A DNA stretch of 33,477 nt from Frankia sp. AgB1.9 (GCF_016786355.1 NZ_JADWYX010000104.1:1-33477); one strand, 5' to 3'. Counted from the first letter of the stretch, positions 7,067-13,712 are shown. Translations and numbers: made by a program. The notes: generated from the letters alone by a model not told the origin.

Positions 7067-7924
7067 TCAGGCGGTCACGGGCCGCTCGTCCAGGTCGAGC
7101 CCGAACTCCTTCAGCTCACGTTCGGCCCAGAACAGCCGGCCGGTGTACTCCATGGGATCGGCGCACGCGGCGAAGTACGCCAGCATGCGGGCGGGGACCT
7201 CCATCGGCACGGCCACGGTGTCGTCGAGGCCGGCGTCCCTGACCCGGATGGCGACGAGCTCGGTGGCGACGAGGCCCGGGTGCAGGCCGATCACGGCGAT
7301 GTTCTTGCGCGACAGTTCGGGCGCGAGGACATTGCCGAGCCGGTCGAGCGCCCGCTTGCTGGAGTAATAGCCCGGCACGGCAAGACTGAACTCGCCGATG
7401 CTCTCGAGCTTGGGAAGCTCCTCCGGCTGGCGGAACACCTCACCACTGCCCGTGCTGAGATTCAGGATCCGACCGCCGCCACGGCTCTCCATGATCGGGG
7501 TCACCAACTGCATGAGCGTGAAGGGCGCGTGCAGGTTGACGTCGAACTGGTACAGCCAGTCCTCGCGCGTCAGCTCCAGGAATCGCTTGGACCAGATGTC
7601 GCCGGTGGTGGCCGCCGCGTTGTTGACGAGAACGTCGACACCACCGAACCGGTCGACGGCGGCGTCGACGAGGTGTTTGAGATCTGCCTCGCTGGCCAGA
7701 TCGGTCTGCACGGCGATCGCGCTGCCGCCCAGGTGCTCGATCTCCGTCAGCGTCTCGTTCAGGGTGCCGGGAAGGCTTCTGTCGGGCTCGACCGTGCGCG
7801 CGGCCAGGACCACGTTCGCGCCCCGGCGGGCGAACGACTGGGCGGCCTGCCGCCCGACCCCCCGACTGGCCCCCGTGATGATCACAACCTTGCCGGTCAG
7901 GTCCAGCTCAGCCTGTCGCTGCAT
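7067..7924 (-). CDS. SDR-family NAD(P)-dependent oxidoreductase
   Basis: This 285-residue classical short-chain dehydrogenase has the cofactor motif TGASRGVG (17-24), NNA (101-103), catalytic Ser157 in LNLSTGS, and Tyr186-x3-Lys190 in YYSSK. HPGLVATE (215-222) follows. It acts on an unknown alcohol or carbonyl substrate in the cytoplasm. ATG 7924 has GGAGG upstream. The gene diverges from a TetR-family gene, and a near-perfect 23-bp palindrome lies between its start and a TACGTT -10-like box (complement of 7967-7972). It is therefore probably the TetR target. Confidence 0.93.
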   Translation of the reverse strand: MQRQAELDLTGKVVIITGASRGVGRQAAQSFARRGANVVLAARTVEPDRSLPGTLNETLTEIEHLGGSAIAVQTDLASEADLKHLVDAAVDRFGGVDVLVNNAAATTGDIWSKRFLELTREDWLYQFDVNLHAPFTLMQLVTPIMESRGGGRILNLSTGSGEVFRQPEELPKLESIGEFSLAVPGYYSSKRALDRLGNVLAPELSRKNIAVIGLHPGLVATELVAIRVRDAGLDDTVAVPMEVPARMLAYFAACADPMEYTGRLFWAERELKEFGLDLDERPVTA

Positions 7925-7942
7925 GTGATGCGACCTCCGCCT

Positions 7943-7965
7943 CCATTTGACCAGTGTTCAAATGG
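7943..7965. promoter_or_regulatory. 23-bp palindromic operator between divergent SDR and TetR genes
   Basis: Arms CCATTTGA (7943-7950) and TCAAATGG (7958-7965) are perfect complements. Two more central pairs match, so 10 of 11 pairs are complementary around one central base. Size and location fit a TetR-family operator that would block transcription start of the SDR gene. Confidence 0.75.
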
Positions 7966-8168
7966 GAACGTAACACAGCCTGGCCCTCAGGCACCCACGC
8001 CGAAGCGGCCGACCGGGGCAGGGACGGCCTCCGGCCGGCCAGGCCCGCGCAGACCCAGCGGCGGGTCGCCCGAGGTGGGCCGCGAGCCGGCCCGGGGGGC
8101 CGCGAGCTGGCCCGCCGACCCGGGGAGGCGCGGGCCCCAAGATCGAGGTTGCGCCGGCCGCCGCTGCG

Positions 8169-8174
8169 TATGAT
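8169..8174 (+). promoter_or_regulatory. -10 box TATGAT of the TetR gene (predicted leaderless mRNA)
   Basis: TATGAT is followed by seven bases and then ATG 8182. The -35 region is poor. The spacing predicts that transcription begins at or next to the A of the start codon, which argues against an in-frame ATG at 8170 that lies inside the box. Confidence 0.55.
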
Positions 8175-8181
8175 TTCCGCG

Positions 8182-8835
8182 ATGGAACCCGGCCGAACGC
8201 GCACCCCGCCGCGCCAGCGGGCGACGCTCGTCAACACGCGGTCGCGGGAGACTCGGCAGGCCCTCACCCGCGCCGCCCTTCGCCTTTGGAGCGAGGGTGA
8301 CTTCGACGACGCGTACCAGGCGAGTACCGCGGCCGATATCGCGCAGGCCGCCGGGGTCAGCAAGGGAACGTTCTATTTTCATTTCGCCAACAAAGAGGCG
8401 ATCCTCCTCGAGATGAGCTCGGCGACCATCCAGGCGATGATCGACCAGGTCGAGGCGGGTGCCACGCGAGGTCTCCCGCTGCGCGCGTTGAGCGAGCAGG
8501 TCATGGCCTCTATGGCGAGCCGTATCGTCCGGGCTCCCAGGGCGGCCGCTTTGCGGGCGGGCGGCCTTGGCTTCGCCGTGCGGGGCGATGAGGGGAACCT
8601 GGCGAGTCCTCGGCTGAGCGTCGCCTTTGACGCGCTCCTTCGCTACGGCAAAGAGCGCGGCGACCTGAACGCCGAACTCGACGTCGAAGAGGGCGCCGCC
8701 ATGATGACAGCCGTGACGATGGAAGCGATCATCCGCTGGGGAGCGGGAGATTACTCCGCCTCATGGCTGAGCCACACACTGCGCGACCGCGTGGAAGTCA
8801 TCCTGCACGGCATCAGCCACAAGGGCGACGCATAG
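8182..8835 (+). CDS. TetR/AcrR-family transcriptional regulator
   Basis: This 217-residue regulator has an N-terminal helix RETRQALTRAALRLWSEG and the TetR helix-turn-helix TAADIAQAAGVSKGTFYFHF followed by NKEAIL. The C-terminal about 140 residues form the variable all-helical ligand domain. Open frame extends far upstream, but codons there look random, and TATGAT seven bases before ATG 8182 marks this start. The divergent SDR gene and the shared palindrome (7943-7965) indicate local control. The inducer is not predictable. The 8836-8956 stretch after it holds no gene that I can see. Confidence 0.93.
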   Translation: MEPGRTRTPPRQRATLVNTRSRETRQALTRAALRLWSEGDFDDAYQASTAADIAQAAGVSKGTFYFHFANKEAILLEMSSATIQAMIDQVEAGATRGLPLRALSEQVMASMASRIVRAPRAAALRAGGLGFAVRGDEGNLASPRLSVAFDALLRYGKERGDLNAELDVEEGAAMMTAVTMEAIIRWGAGDYSASWLSHTLRDRVEVILHGISHKGDA

Positions 8836-8956
8836 TCCGACGGCCCTCGACGGTCCGCGTCTCAAGGGACCTCGGCGGGGACGGACACCGCCGGCTGGCG
8901 AGCGGTCGATGTCGAACGGCGGGTCGGCTGCCCCCTCCCCGGTGCAGGCCGCCGAC

Positions 8957-8993
8957 TATGATGATCGACATGGCGACGCGGATCACGGAATGA
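8957..8993 (+). promoter_or_regulatory. -10 box and leaderless 7-codon mini-ORF before the glycosyltransferase
   Basis: TATGAT (8957-8962) is followed by seven bases and ATG 8970. That ATG opens an ORF of seven codons (MATRITE) whose TGA at 8991-8993 overlaps the glycosyltransferase ATG at 8990 as ATGA. The arrangement fits a leaderless mini-ORF that delivers ribosomes to the main start. The -35 region is weak. Confidence 0.45.
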
Positions 8994-9991
8994 AGGTCGC
9001 CATGCTGGCGCCGGTGGCGTGGCGTACTCCGCCCCGCCACTACGGCCCGTGGGAACAGATCGCCAGCCACCTCGCGGAGGGCCTGGTAGCGCGCGGCATT
9101 GATGTCACCCTCTTCGCGACGCTGGACTCACACACGGCCGGCGAGCTGGACGGCGTATGCCCGCATGGATACGCCGAGGACCCCGCACTTGACGGCCGAG
9201 TATGGGAGGCGTTGCACGTCGCCCACGCGCTGACCCGCTCCGGCGAGTTCGACATCGTGCACAATCATCTTGACTGGCTGCCGTTGGCGTTCGCGGCACA
9301 TGTCCGGGCGCCGATGGTCACGACGGTCCATGGATTCTCGGACCCCCGAATCGTTCCCGCCTACGCTCGGGCTGCCTCCGCGTACGTTTCCATTTCCGAC
9401 GCCGACCGCAGCCCGGACCTGGACTATGCCGCGACGGTGTACCACGGCGTCGACCTGGCCGCCCTTCCGTTCTCGGCGGCCGGCGGAGAGGATCTGGTCG
9501 TCCTCGGCCGGATTCATCCCGACAAGGGCACCGCGGCGGCCATCGAGATCGCCCGCCTGGCCGGTCGGCGGCTGCTGATCTGCGGAATCGTCCAGGACGA
9601 GCGTTACTTCGCCGAGCAGGTGCTGCCCCACGTCGATGGGGACGCGGTGAGCTATCTCGGGCCGGTGGGGCCGTCCCAGCGAGCCGAGGTACTCGGTTCC
9701 GCCGCGGCGCTGCTCCATCCGATCGCGTTCGACGAACCGTTCGGCCTGGCGGTTGTCGAGGCGATGGCCTGCGGCACGCCGGTCGTCACCTACCCTCGCG
9801 GGGCCATGCCGGAGGTTGTGGACGAGGGAGTGACCGGGTTCCTGACGGGCGGTCCGGCGGCTGCCGTCGCCGCGGTCGAGCGGGCCGCCGGCCTCGACCG
9901 CGCCGCGTGTCGGGCCACCGCGAGCCGACGGTTCTCGACGGCTCGCATGGTCGCTGACTATCTCGCCGTCTACGAGCGCATCCTCGACTGA
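8990..9991 (+). CDS. Glycosyltransferase family 4 protein
   Basis: This is a 333-residue GT-B glycosyltransferase of the retaining GT4 type. The N-terminal Rossmann domain starts MKVAMLAPVAW and includes FDIVHNHLDWLPL and TTVHGF. The C-terminal donor domain has LVVLGRIHPDKGTAAAIEIA and the EX7E motif with Glu249 and Glu257 in EPFGLAVVEAMACGTPVV. It transfers a sugar from an activated nucleotide donor to an unknown acceptor. ATG 8990 fits the first beta strand; a longer frame to 8909 adds unlikely sequence. No Shine-Dalgarno is obvious, which fits coupling to the mini-ORF that ends on its start codon. Confidence 0.92.
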   Translation: MKVAMLAPVAWRTPPRHYGPWEQIASHLAEGLVARGIDVTLFATLDSHTAGELDGVCPHGYAEDPALDGRVWEALHVAHALTRSGEFDIVHNHLDWLPLAFAAHVRAPMVTTVHGFSDPRIVPAYARAASAYVSISDADRSPDLDYAATVYHGVDLAALPFSAAGGEDLVVLGRIHPDKGTAAAIEIARLAGRRLLICGIVQDERYFAEQVLPHVDGDAVSYLGPVGPSQRAEVLGSAAALLHPIAFDEPFGLAVVEAMACGTPVVTYPRGAMPEVVDEGVTGFLTGGPAAAVAAVERAAGLDRAACRATASRRFSTARMVADYLAVYERILD

Positions 9992-10132
9992 TCAGCCGCC
10001 CGCTGAGAAGGCGAGCGCATGCTTCACAAAGACCCAAGCGGCCGATTTGAGGAGACCATCGGATTCTCCTACATTCTCGCCACGAAGCCGTTGGCCGCAG
10101 TGGCCCACTGACCGGCGAGCCGGGGACAGAAG

Positions 10133-10606
10133 GTGATGGTGGATTCGCTGGCGCACGTGTTGTGGATCGGTGGGCCACCCGGCTCTGGCAAGACCACCGT
10201 CGCCCGGCGGCTGACCAGGCGTCACGGTCTGCGGTGGTATCACTCCGATGTCCATAGCTGGGAGCATCGTGAACGGGCCGCCCAGGCCGGGGTGCCGGCA
10301 GCACTCCGATGGGAATCGATGACCCGACAAGAGCGCCGTGCCCTACCGGTCGAGGACCTGCTGCCGATGGCGCTGCAACACGAGCGCGGCCCGATGACCC
10401 TCGACGACCTGCGGGCACTGCCCAGCAGCCCGCTGATCGTGGCCGAAGGCACCCAGATCACCCCCAGGATGCTGCCGCCAGGAGCCCTCGCGGTTTTCTT
10501 GATCCCCTCACCGCGGGTCGAGCGCGCGCGTCTCGACCACCGCCGTCATCCACACCGGGGGCGCGACCTCCACCTGCGACTGGGAGAGCTGATCACCAGG
10601 AGGTGA
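10133..10606 (+). CDS. P-loop NTPase/kinase-like protein, N-terminal half of a split gene
   Basis: This frame encodes 157 residues starting HVLWIGGPPGSGKTTVARRL, a Walker A motif (about 13-22) of small P-loop kinases. Conserved-looking segments follow: RWYHSDVHSWEHRERA, DDLRALPSSPLIVAEGT and LAVFLIPSPRVERARL. It ends LGELITRR at two AGG codons and TGA. Reading one base back at 10597 gives ITQEVNAADV, which joins smoothly to the next frame. I therefore think this is the first part of one longer gene. Possible starts are GTG 10133, ATG 10136 and GTG 10139; AGAAGG at 10127 favours the last. Substrate unknown. Confidence 0.7.
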   Translation: MMVDSLAHVLWIGGPPGSGKTTVARRLTRRHGLRWYHSDVHSWEHRERAAQAGVPAALRWESMTRQERRALPVEDLLPMALQHERGPMTLDDLRALPSSPLIVAEGTQITPRMLPPGALAVFLIPSPRVERARLDHRRHPHRGRDLHLRLGELITRR

Positions 10607-10959
10607 ACGCAGCGGACGTCCCCCAAATCAACGTCGATGACCTAAGCATCGAGCAGACCGTCACGGAGGTGGAGAAGCTGTTCGCCGACACGCTGGCCGC
10701 CGGCCCCACAGCGAGCACCACCGCCGAACGCCGTGCGCTGCTGCGCCAAACCAACCGCGCCGATGTCGAGCGCTACCACGCCCTGCATACCCGGCCGTGG
10801 AGTGCTGGCGACCTCAAGACCACGATCCGCGCCTTCGCCTGCGAGTGCGCCCACCCCGACTGCCACACCTCAGTGGAACTCACCGTCCCCGACTTCCCAG
10901 GGCCACCCGACGGCACCTCACCACTCGTCCTGGTCCCAGGACACACACCCGCGACCTGA
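10603..10959 (+). CDS. C-terminal half of the split P-loop protein (Cys-rich FACEC domain)
   Basis: The frame encodes 118 residues with a helical part (VTEVEKLFADTLAAGP, ERRALLRQTNRADVERYHA) followed by RAFACECAHPDCHTSVEL and VLVPGH. The C-E-C and later Cys suggest a small metal-binding or disulfide domain. From memory, this ERRALLR plus CECG/CECA tail occurs fused behind a P-loop domain in actinobacterial proteins. The only early start is GTG 10603, which overlaps the upstream TGA. The AGGAGG motif ends on this GTG and is too close to act as a normal ribosome-binding site. It may be expressed by coupling or frameshift, or be a broken gene. Confidence 0.6.
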   Translation: MNAADVPQINVDDLSIEQTVTEVEKLFADTLAAGPTASTTAERRALLRQTNRADVERYHALHTRPWSAGDLKTTIRAFACECAHPDCHTSVELTVPDFPGPPDGTSPLVLVPGHTPAT

Positions 10960-11014
10960 ACCAGAACCTCTCCGGCGCGGCAAGAGCCCGCCTCGCTCCG
11001 AAATGACGAGGTAA

Positions 11015-11046
11015 GTCCGAACAAGATCTTCAGAGGGTGTTCGGAC
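11015..11046. terminator. Stem-loop between the split P-loop gene and the NUDIX remnant
   Basis: GTCCGAACA (11015-11023) pairs with TGTTCGGAC (11038-11046) across a 14-nt loop, with partial pairing outside. It ends directly at the stop codon of the NUDIX remnant and probably was that gene's terminator. Confidence 0.5.
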
Positions 11047-11256
11047 CTACTCCTCAACCGGCAGGTCACGACATAGGCGCCTTCGAGGTTCGGCCAGACA
11101 GCACACTTGCCCGATGTACGGGGCCGGGCGTGCGTCCAGGTAGTGCCGGACCCGAATCCGCATCGACGGATGGATGTTCAGTCCCTCAAGCTCGGCGGCC
11201 GAGAAGAAGCCGGCGTCCTTGGCTTCGCCGCCGTCGGAGCAGGCGCCCGTCCTCAT
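11047..11256 (-). pseudogene. C-terminal remnant of a NUDIX hydrolase gene
   Basis: This 69-residue frame contains EAKDAGFFSAAELEGLNIHP, then SMRIRVRHYLD and APYIG. That is the usual end of ADP-ribose-pyrophosphatase-like NUDIX proteins, after the catalytic helix. The NUDIX box itself (GX5EX7REUXEEXGU) and the entire first 90-100 residues are missing. The sequence upstream turns straight into the toxin gene end at 11284. It is therefore a deletion remnant and unlikely to be functional. Confidence 0.7.
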
Positions 11257-11283
11257 CCCACCCGTCGGTACGCTCTCTACTGC

Positions 11284-11565
11284 TCAGCGGTGGTAGACAT
11301 CGCGCCGGTGATCAATGTCGACGACGGTCACCGTCATAGCCTTGTCATCGATCCGGTAGATGATCCGGTAGGTCCCGCGTCGCGCGCTGAATCGGTCATC
11401 CATGGGCGGCAAGAGTCTTTTTCCAATCCGGTACGGCGATTCCAGGAGCGGCCCGCTGATGAACTCGTACGCCGCAGCTGCCACAGCCTGAGGAAGACGC
11501 TCGGCGAGGGCTCGGCGGACGGTAGGCGTAGTCCGCAAGGTGTAGGGAGCGGCCGGATCGATCAC
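11284..11565 (-). CDS. RelE/ParE-family toxin
   Basis: This 93-residue protein has the RelE fold pattern: YTLRTTPTVRRALAERLP, then SPYRIGKRLLPPM, and the core strands RRGTYRIIYRIDD followed by VTVVDIDHRRDVYH. Members cleave ribosome-bound mRNA, or poison gyrase in the ParE branch. The YRIIYRID and HRRDVY segments favour RelE. GTG 11565 overlaps the antitoxin TGA by four bases, so the pair is translationally coupled. Together with the upstream Phd-like gene it forms a complete type II toxin-antitoxin module next to a tRNA gene. Confidence 0.9.
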   Translation of the reverse strand: MIDPAAPYTLRTTPTVRRALAERLPQAVAAAAYEFISGPLLESPYRIGKRLLPPMDDRFSARRGTYRIIYRIDDKAMTVTVVDIDHRRDVYHR

Positions 11566-11843
11566 GCTCGGCCGAGCCTTCGGCGCATGTCCTCGGCCAA
11601 GTCCTCGGCCGTGACCACCTCACCGCGGGCCAGCTCGGCGTCCGACTCGGCCAGGCGGCGCATCGTCTCCGGGTCCCGCAGGATCGCGAGCGTCTCCTCC
11701 AGCTGTTCCAGATCCTCAACGGCCACCAGCACCGCCGACGGATGCCCATGGACCGTGACCGTCACTCGCTCGTGATGGTCATGTACCCGTCCCACCAACT
11801 CAGACAGATGGGACTTCACCTCGCCCAACGGCAACGTCGTCAT
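11562..11843 (-). CDS. Phd/YefM-family antitoxin
   Basis: This 93-residue antitoxin starts MTTLPLGEVKSHLSELVGRV, the Phd/YefM DNA-binding head, and continues with VTVTVHGHPSAVLVAVEDLEQLEETL. The acidic C-terminal tail (AESDAELARGEVVTAEDLAEDM) is the toxin-binding part. ATG 11843 is chosen over an upstream frame to 11909. A TCGACA/CATACT promoter with 17-nt spacing ends seven bases before it, so the mRNA is probably leaderless. A palindrome overlapping the -10 box and start codon is the likely autoregulatory operator. Confidence 0.9.
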   Translation of the reverse strand: MTTLPLGEVKSHLSELVGRVHDHHERVTVTVHGHPSAVLVAVEDLEQLEETLAILRDPETMRRLAESDAELARGEVVTAEDLAEDMRRRLGRA

Positions 11844-11879
11844 AGTCAAAAGTATGACCAAAACTGGGGACCCTGTCGA
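11839..11879 (-). promoter_or_regulatory. Promoter and operator of the Phd/RelE module
   Basis: On the minus strand TCGACA (11879-11874), 17-nt spacer, CATACT (11856-11851), seven bases, ATG 11843. The inverted repeat GTCATA-N8-TATGAC (11839-11858) covers the -10 box and start codon, the expected place for conditional repression by the toxin-antitoxin complex. Confidence 0.6.
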
Positions 11880-12003
11880 CCGGACACTGGCGCACCTGTG
11901 GATCACCAACGACCGGGGCGCCGACCATGGTCGCGAACCTGCGGCAGGTAGTCCGGCACATAGATTGCTCTCGTGAGCCGCACGCTCAGCGCAGAGGCCA
12001 GAT

Positions 12004-12020
12004 AGGGGCCGAAAACCCCT
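12004..12020 (-). terminator. Weak stem-loop downstream of tRNA-Val
   Basis: AGGGG (12004-12008) and CCCCT (12016-12020) form a 5-bp stem 17 bases beyond the tRNA 3' end. The stem is short and the call is tentative. Confidence 0.3.
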
Positions 12021-12036
12021 GCAGCGTAAGGGAAAG

Positions 12037-12108
12037 TGGGCGTGGCAGGGATCGAACCTGCGACCACTCGCTTGTAAGGCGAGCGCTCTCCCGCTGAGCT
12101 ACACGCCC
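12037..12108 (-). tRNA. tRNA-Val (anticodon UAC)
   Basis: The minus strand folds into a full cloverleaf: acceptor GGGCGTG/CACGCCC, D arm GCTC-AGCGGGA-GAGC, anticodon stem CTCGC/GCGAG with loop CTTACAA (anticodon TAC), a five-base variable loop, and T arm GCAGG-TTCGATC-CCTGC. The discriminator base is A. CCA is not encoded. A TACTCT box about a dozen bases upstream may be its -10 element. Accessory genes (toxin-antitoxin pair, NUDIX stump, split P-loop gene) lie on its 3' side, where tRNA-integrating elements normally insert. Confidence 0.97.
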
Positions 12109-12166
12109 GGGAGTTCCGCAAGAGTACGCAACCGGGCGTACCCGGCGCTGCGACTGACCTGTGATC

Positions 12167-12610
12167 TTACCGGTCGGCGAGGTCGTCCGGGGACGGGGCC
12201 GCGTTCGTGGCCCGGCCGAACATCCGGTCAAGCGCCGCTCCGACGTCGACGGCCAAGGCGGCGTTCACGGCCTTGGCCGGATCGGCCAGGCCAGGTTCGC
12301 GCGCCGGCGCCGGGATCTGGGGCGCGCCCGGCGGGACGGCTCGGTCCGTCGCCACTAGTCCGGTCGAAAGGGCCGGGCGAGATGCCGGATCGGTCCGGCT
12401 ACCGCAGTCCCGGCAGACGACCAGGCCGAGGGCTTTCGACAGGTGGGCCGACCCGCAGCCGGCGCACCGGTTGAGCGGACGTCGCCAGTCAGGGTCGCGC
12501 TGGCAGTCGGGGCAGACGAGTACCTGCTCGCCGCCGACGACCCCCCTGGCCCACGGGCTGGTGCCGCGGACCGGGTCGGTCTGCCGCGTGTCGCAGCGAT
12601 AGCACGGCAT
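12167..12610 (-). CDS. Small protein with four CxxC knuckles (double zinc ribbon)
   Basis: The 147-residue protein carries four CxxC pairs: Cys3/Cys6, Cys33/Cys36, Cys49/Cys52 and Cys66/Cys69. These can form two zinc ribbons in the first 70 residues. The rest is Pro/Ala-rich and probably disordered, ending in a short helix around VNAALAVDVGAALDRMFGRA. I do not recognise a named family. ATG 12610 starts just before the first CxxC. The gene lies immediately upstream of tRNA-Val on the same strand and could share a transcript with it. A nucleic-acid or protein-binding role is plausible but unproven. Confidence 0.75.
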   Translation of the reverse strand: MPCYRCDTRQTDPVRGTSPWARGVVGGEQVLVCPDCQRDPDWRRPLNRCAGCGSAHLSKALGLVVCRDCGSRTDPASRPALSTGLVATDRAVPPGAPQIPAPAREPGLADPAKAVNAALAVDVGAALDRMFGRATNAAPSPDDLADR

Positions 12611-12749
12611 GCTGACCCGCCCGCCCGTCCCACCACTTGATCAATCTTCGAGGTCCACGGCTCGCTCGATAGCCATCGTGACAGCGGCGGGCCGGCAGCG
12701 GAAGTACGCCGCCGAGCGCGGCGGCCGCTGAGACCGGCCCGTCGACAAG

Positions 12750-12820
12750 ATTGCCGTTTCGGCCCTCTGGCGGCTGCGGAACAGCCTCGATTACGACCAT
12801 CCGAGGGCCGAAACGGCGAT
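12750..12820. repeat. Palindromic repeat element, copy 1
   Basis: Arms 12750-12767 and 12803-12820 are complementary over 18 bp with one mismatch, and perfect over 15 bp (GCCGTTTCGGCCCTC). The loop is 35 nt. The core CCGTTTCGGCCCTCTGG (12754-12770) occurs again at 27735-27751 in a second palindrome. It lies between the AhpE and zinc-ribbon genes. Confidence 0.85.
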
Positions 12821-12864
12821 CATGCGGGCTACCGCCCTACGGGCCGAGTGCCCCGTGGCGGGTC

Positions 12865-13323
12865 CTAAAGGGCGGCGAGCGCCTTGAGGTACTCGGCCTG
12901 GTCGCGGGCGTCGGGGATCGCGTTGACGACCTTCCAGCGCACGACGCCCTCCTTGTCGATGACGAAGGTGCCGCGCACGGCGAGGCCCTTCACCTCGTCG
13001 AAGATGCCGTAGGACTTCGCGACCTCGCCATGCGGCCAGAAGTCGGCCAGCAGCGGGAACTCATAGCCCTGCTCGGTCGCCCACACCTTGTGCGCGAAGG
13101 CCGAGTCGACGGAGACGGCGAGCACCTGGACGTCGTCGTTCTGGAACGAGGCCAGGTCGTCCCGGACGGAGCACAGCTCGCCCTGGCAGACGCCCGTGAA
13201 GGTCAGCGGGTAGAAGATCAGGACAACGTTGCGCTTCCCCTTGAACTGCGAGAGGGTGACGACCTCGTTGTTCTGGTCCTTGAGCGAGAAGTCGGGGGCG
13301 GCGGCGCCTACCTCGACGGTCAC
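12865..13323 (-). CDS. ahpE: AhpE-type peroxiredoxin
   Basis: This 152-residue thioredoxin-fold peroxidase has PLTFTGVCQGELC, in which Thr43-x-x-Cys46 gives the peroxidatic cysteine and Cys51 is a possible resolving cysteine. The start MTVEVGAAAPDFSLKDQNNE and the later AVRGTFVIDKEGVVRW, with the conserved Arg, fit the AhpE/BCP group. It reduces peroxides in the cytoplasm, with electrons from a thiol such as mycothiol or mycoredoxin in relatives. GTG 13323 has GGAGG eight bases upstream. In mycobacteria ahpE also lies near a DUF3052 gene and aceE, as here, which supports the assignment. Confidence 0.93.
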   Translation of the reverse strand: MTVEVGAAAPDFSLKDQNNEVVTLSQFKGKRNVVLIFYPLTFTGVCQGELCSVRDDLASFQNDDVQVLAVSVDSAFAHKVWATEQGYEFPLLADFWPHGEVAKSYGIFDEVKGLAVRGTFVIDKEGVVRWKVVNAIPDARDQAEYLKALAAL

Positions 13324-13712
13324 GTGATCATCCTCCGGTCATGGCCTGGTTGGCGTGGGGCCAGCTGTGGACCTGATGGCGCGGGGCGGGGTTCATGCCC
13401 GTTGCCGATCGCCCAGGCGAGGGCCCGCGCCGGCCTCGGCCAGTCACGGGCTCCTGCGCTCGATGCGCGTTCCCAGCCAAGCATGCCACCGCGAAGTGAC
13501 CGACCAGCGCCTCGGGACGGCGGCCACGGGTCCGCGCGCCGGGCCCTGCCTCTGGCGACCTTCGCGCCGCTGACGACGTTCCGGATAACGTCGCGCGAAC
13601 GTCGCGGGCGATCGGCGCGGCCCGCTGTCCAAATCCGGCCAGTTGACCCCATCGGCGCTACTCTGAGCGCGGTGCGGGCGCGAGCCGGGCCGCGTGGGAG
13701 GGCAGAGATCCA
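13324..13712. other. Intergenic region, no gene seen
   Basis: Frames here lack recognisable protein features and show mixed codon use. It must hold the divergent promoters of the ahpE and DUF4234 genes, but I could not define either -35/-10 pair. TACTCT at about 13661 is the best -10-like match on the plus strand. Confidence 0.4.

Noticed and set aside
7954..8181. N-terminal extension of the TetR gene beginning inside the operator
   Set aside because: The sequence is low-complexity and unlike TetR N-termini, and a TATGAT box marks the real start at 8182.
10019..10111. 30-codon ORF beginning MLHKDPSGRF between the glycosyltransferase and the P-loop gene
   Set aside because: It has no clear ribosome-binding site or -10 box at leaderless spacing and matches no family I know; too short to support as a gene.
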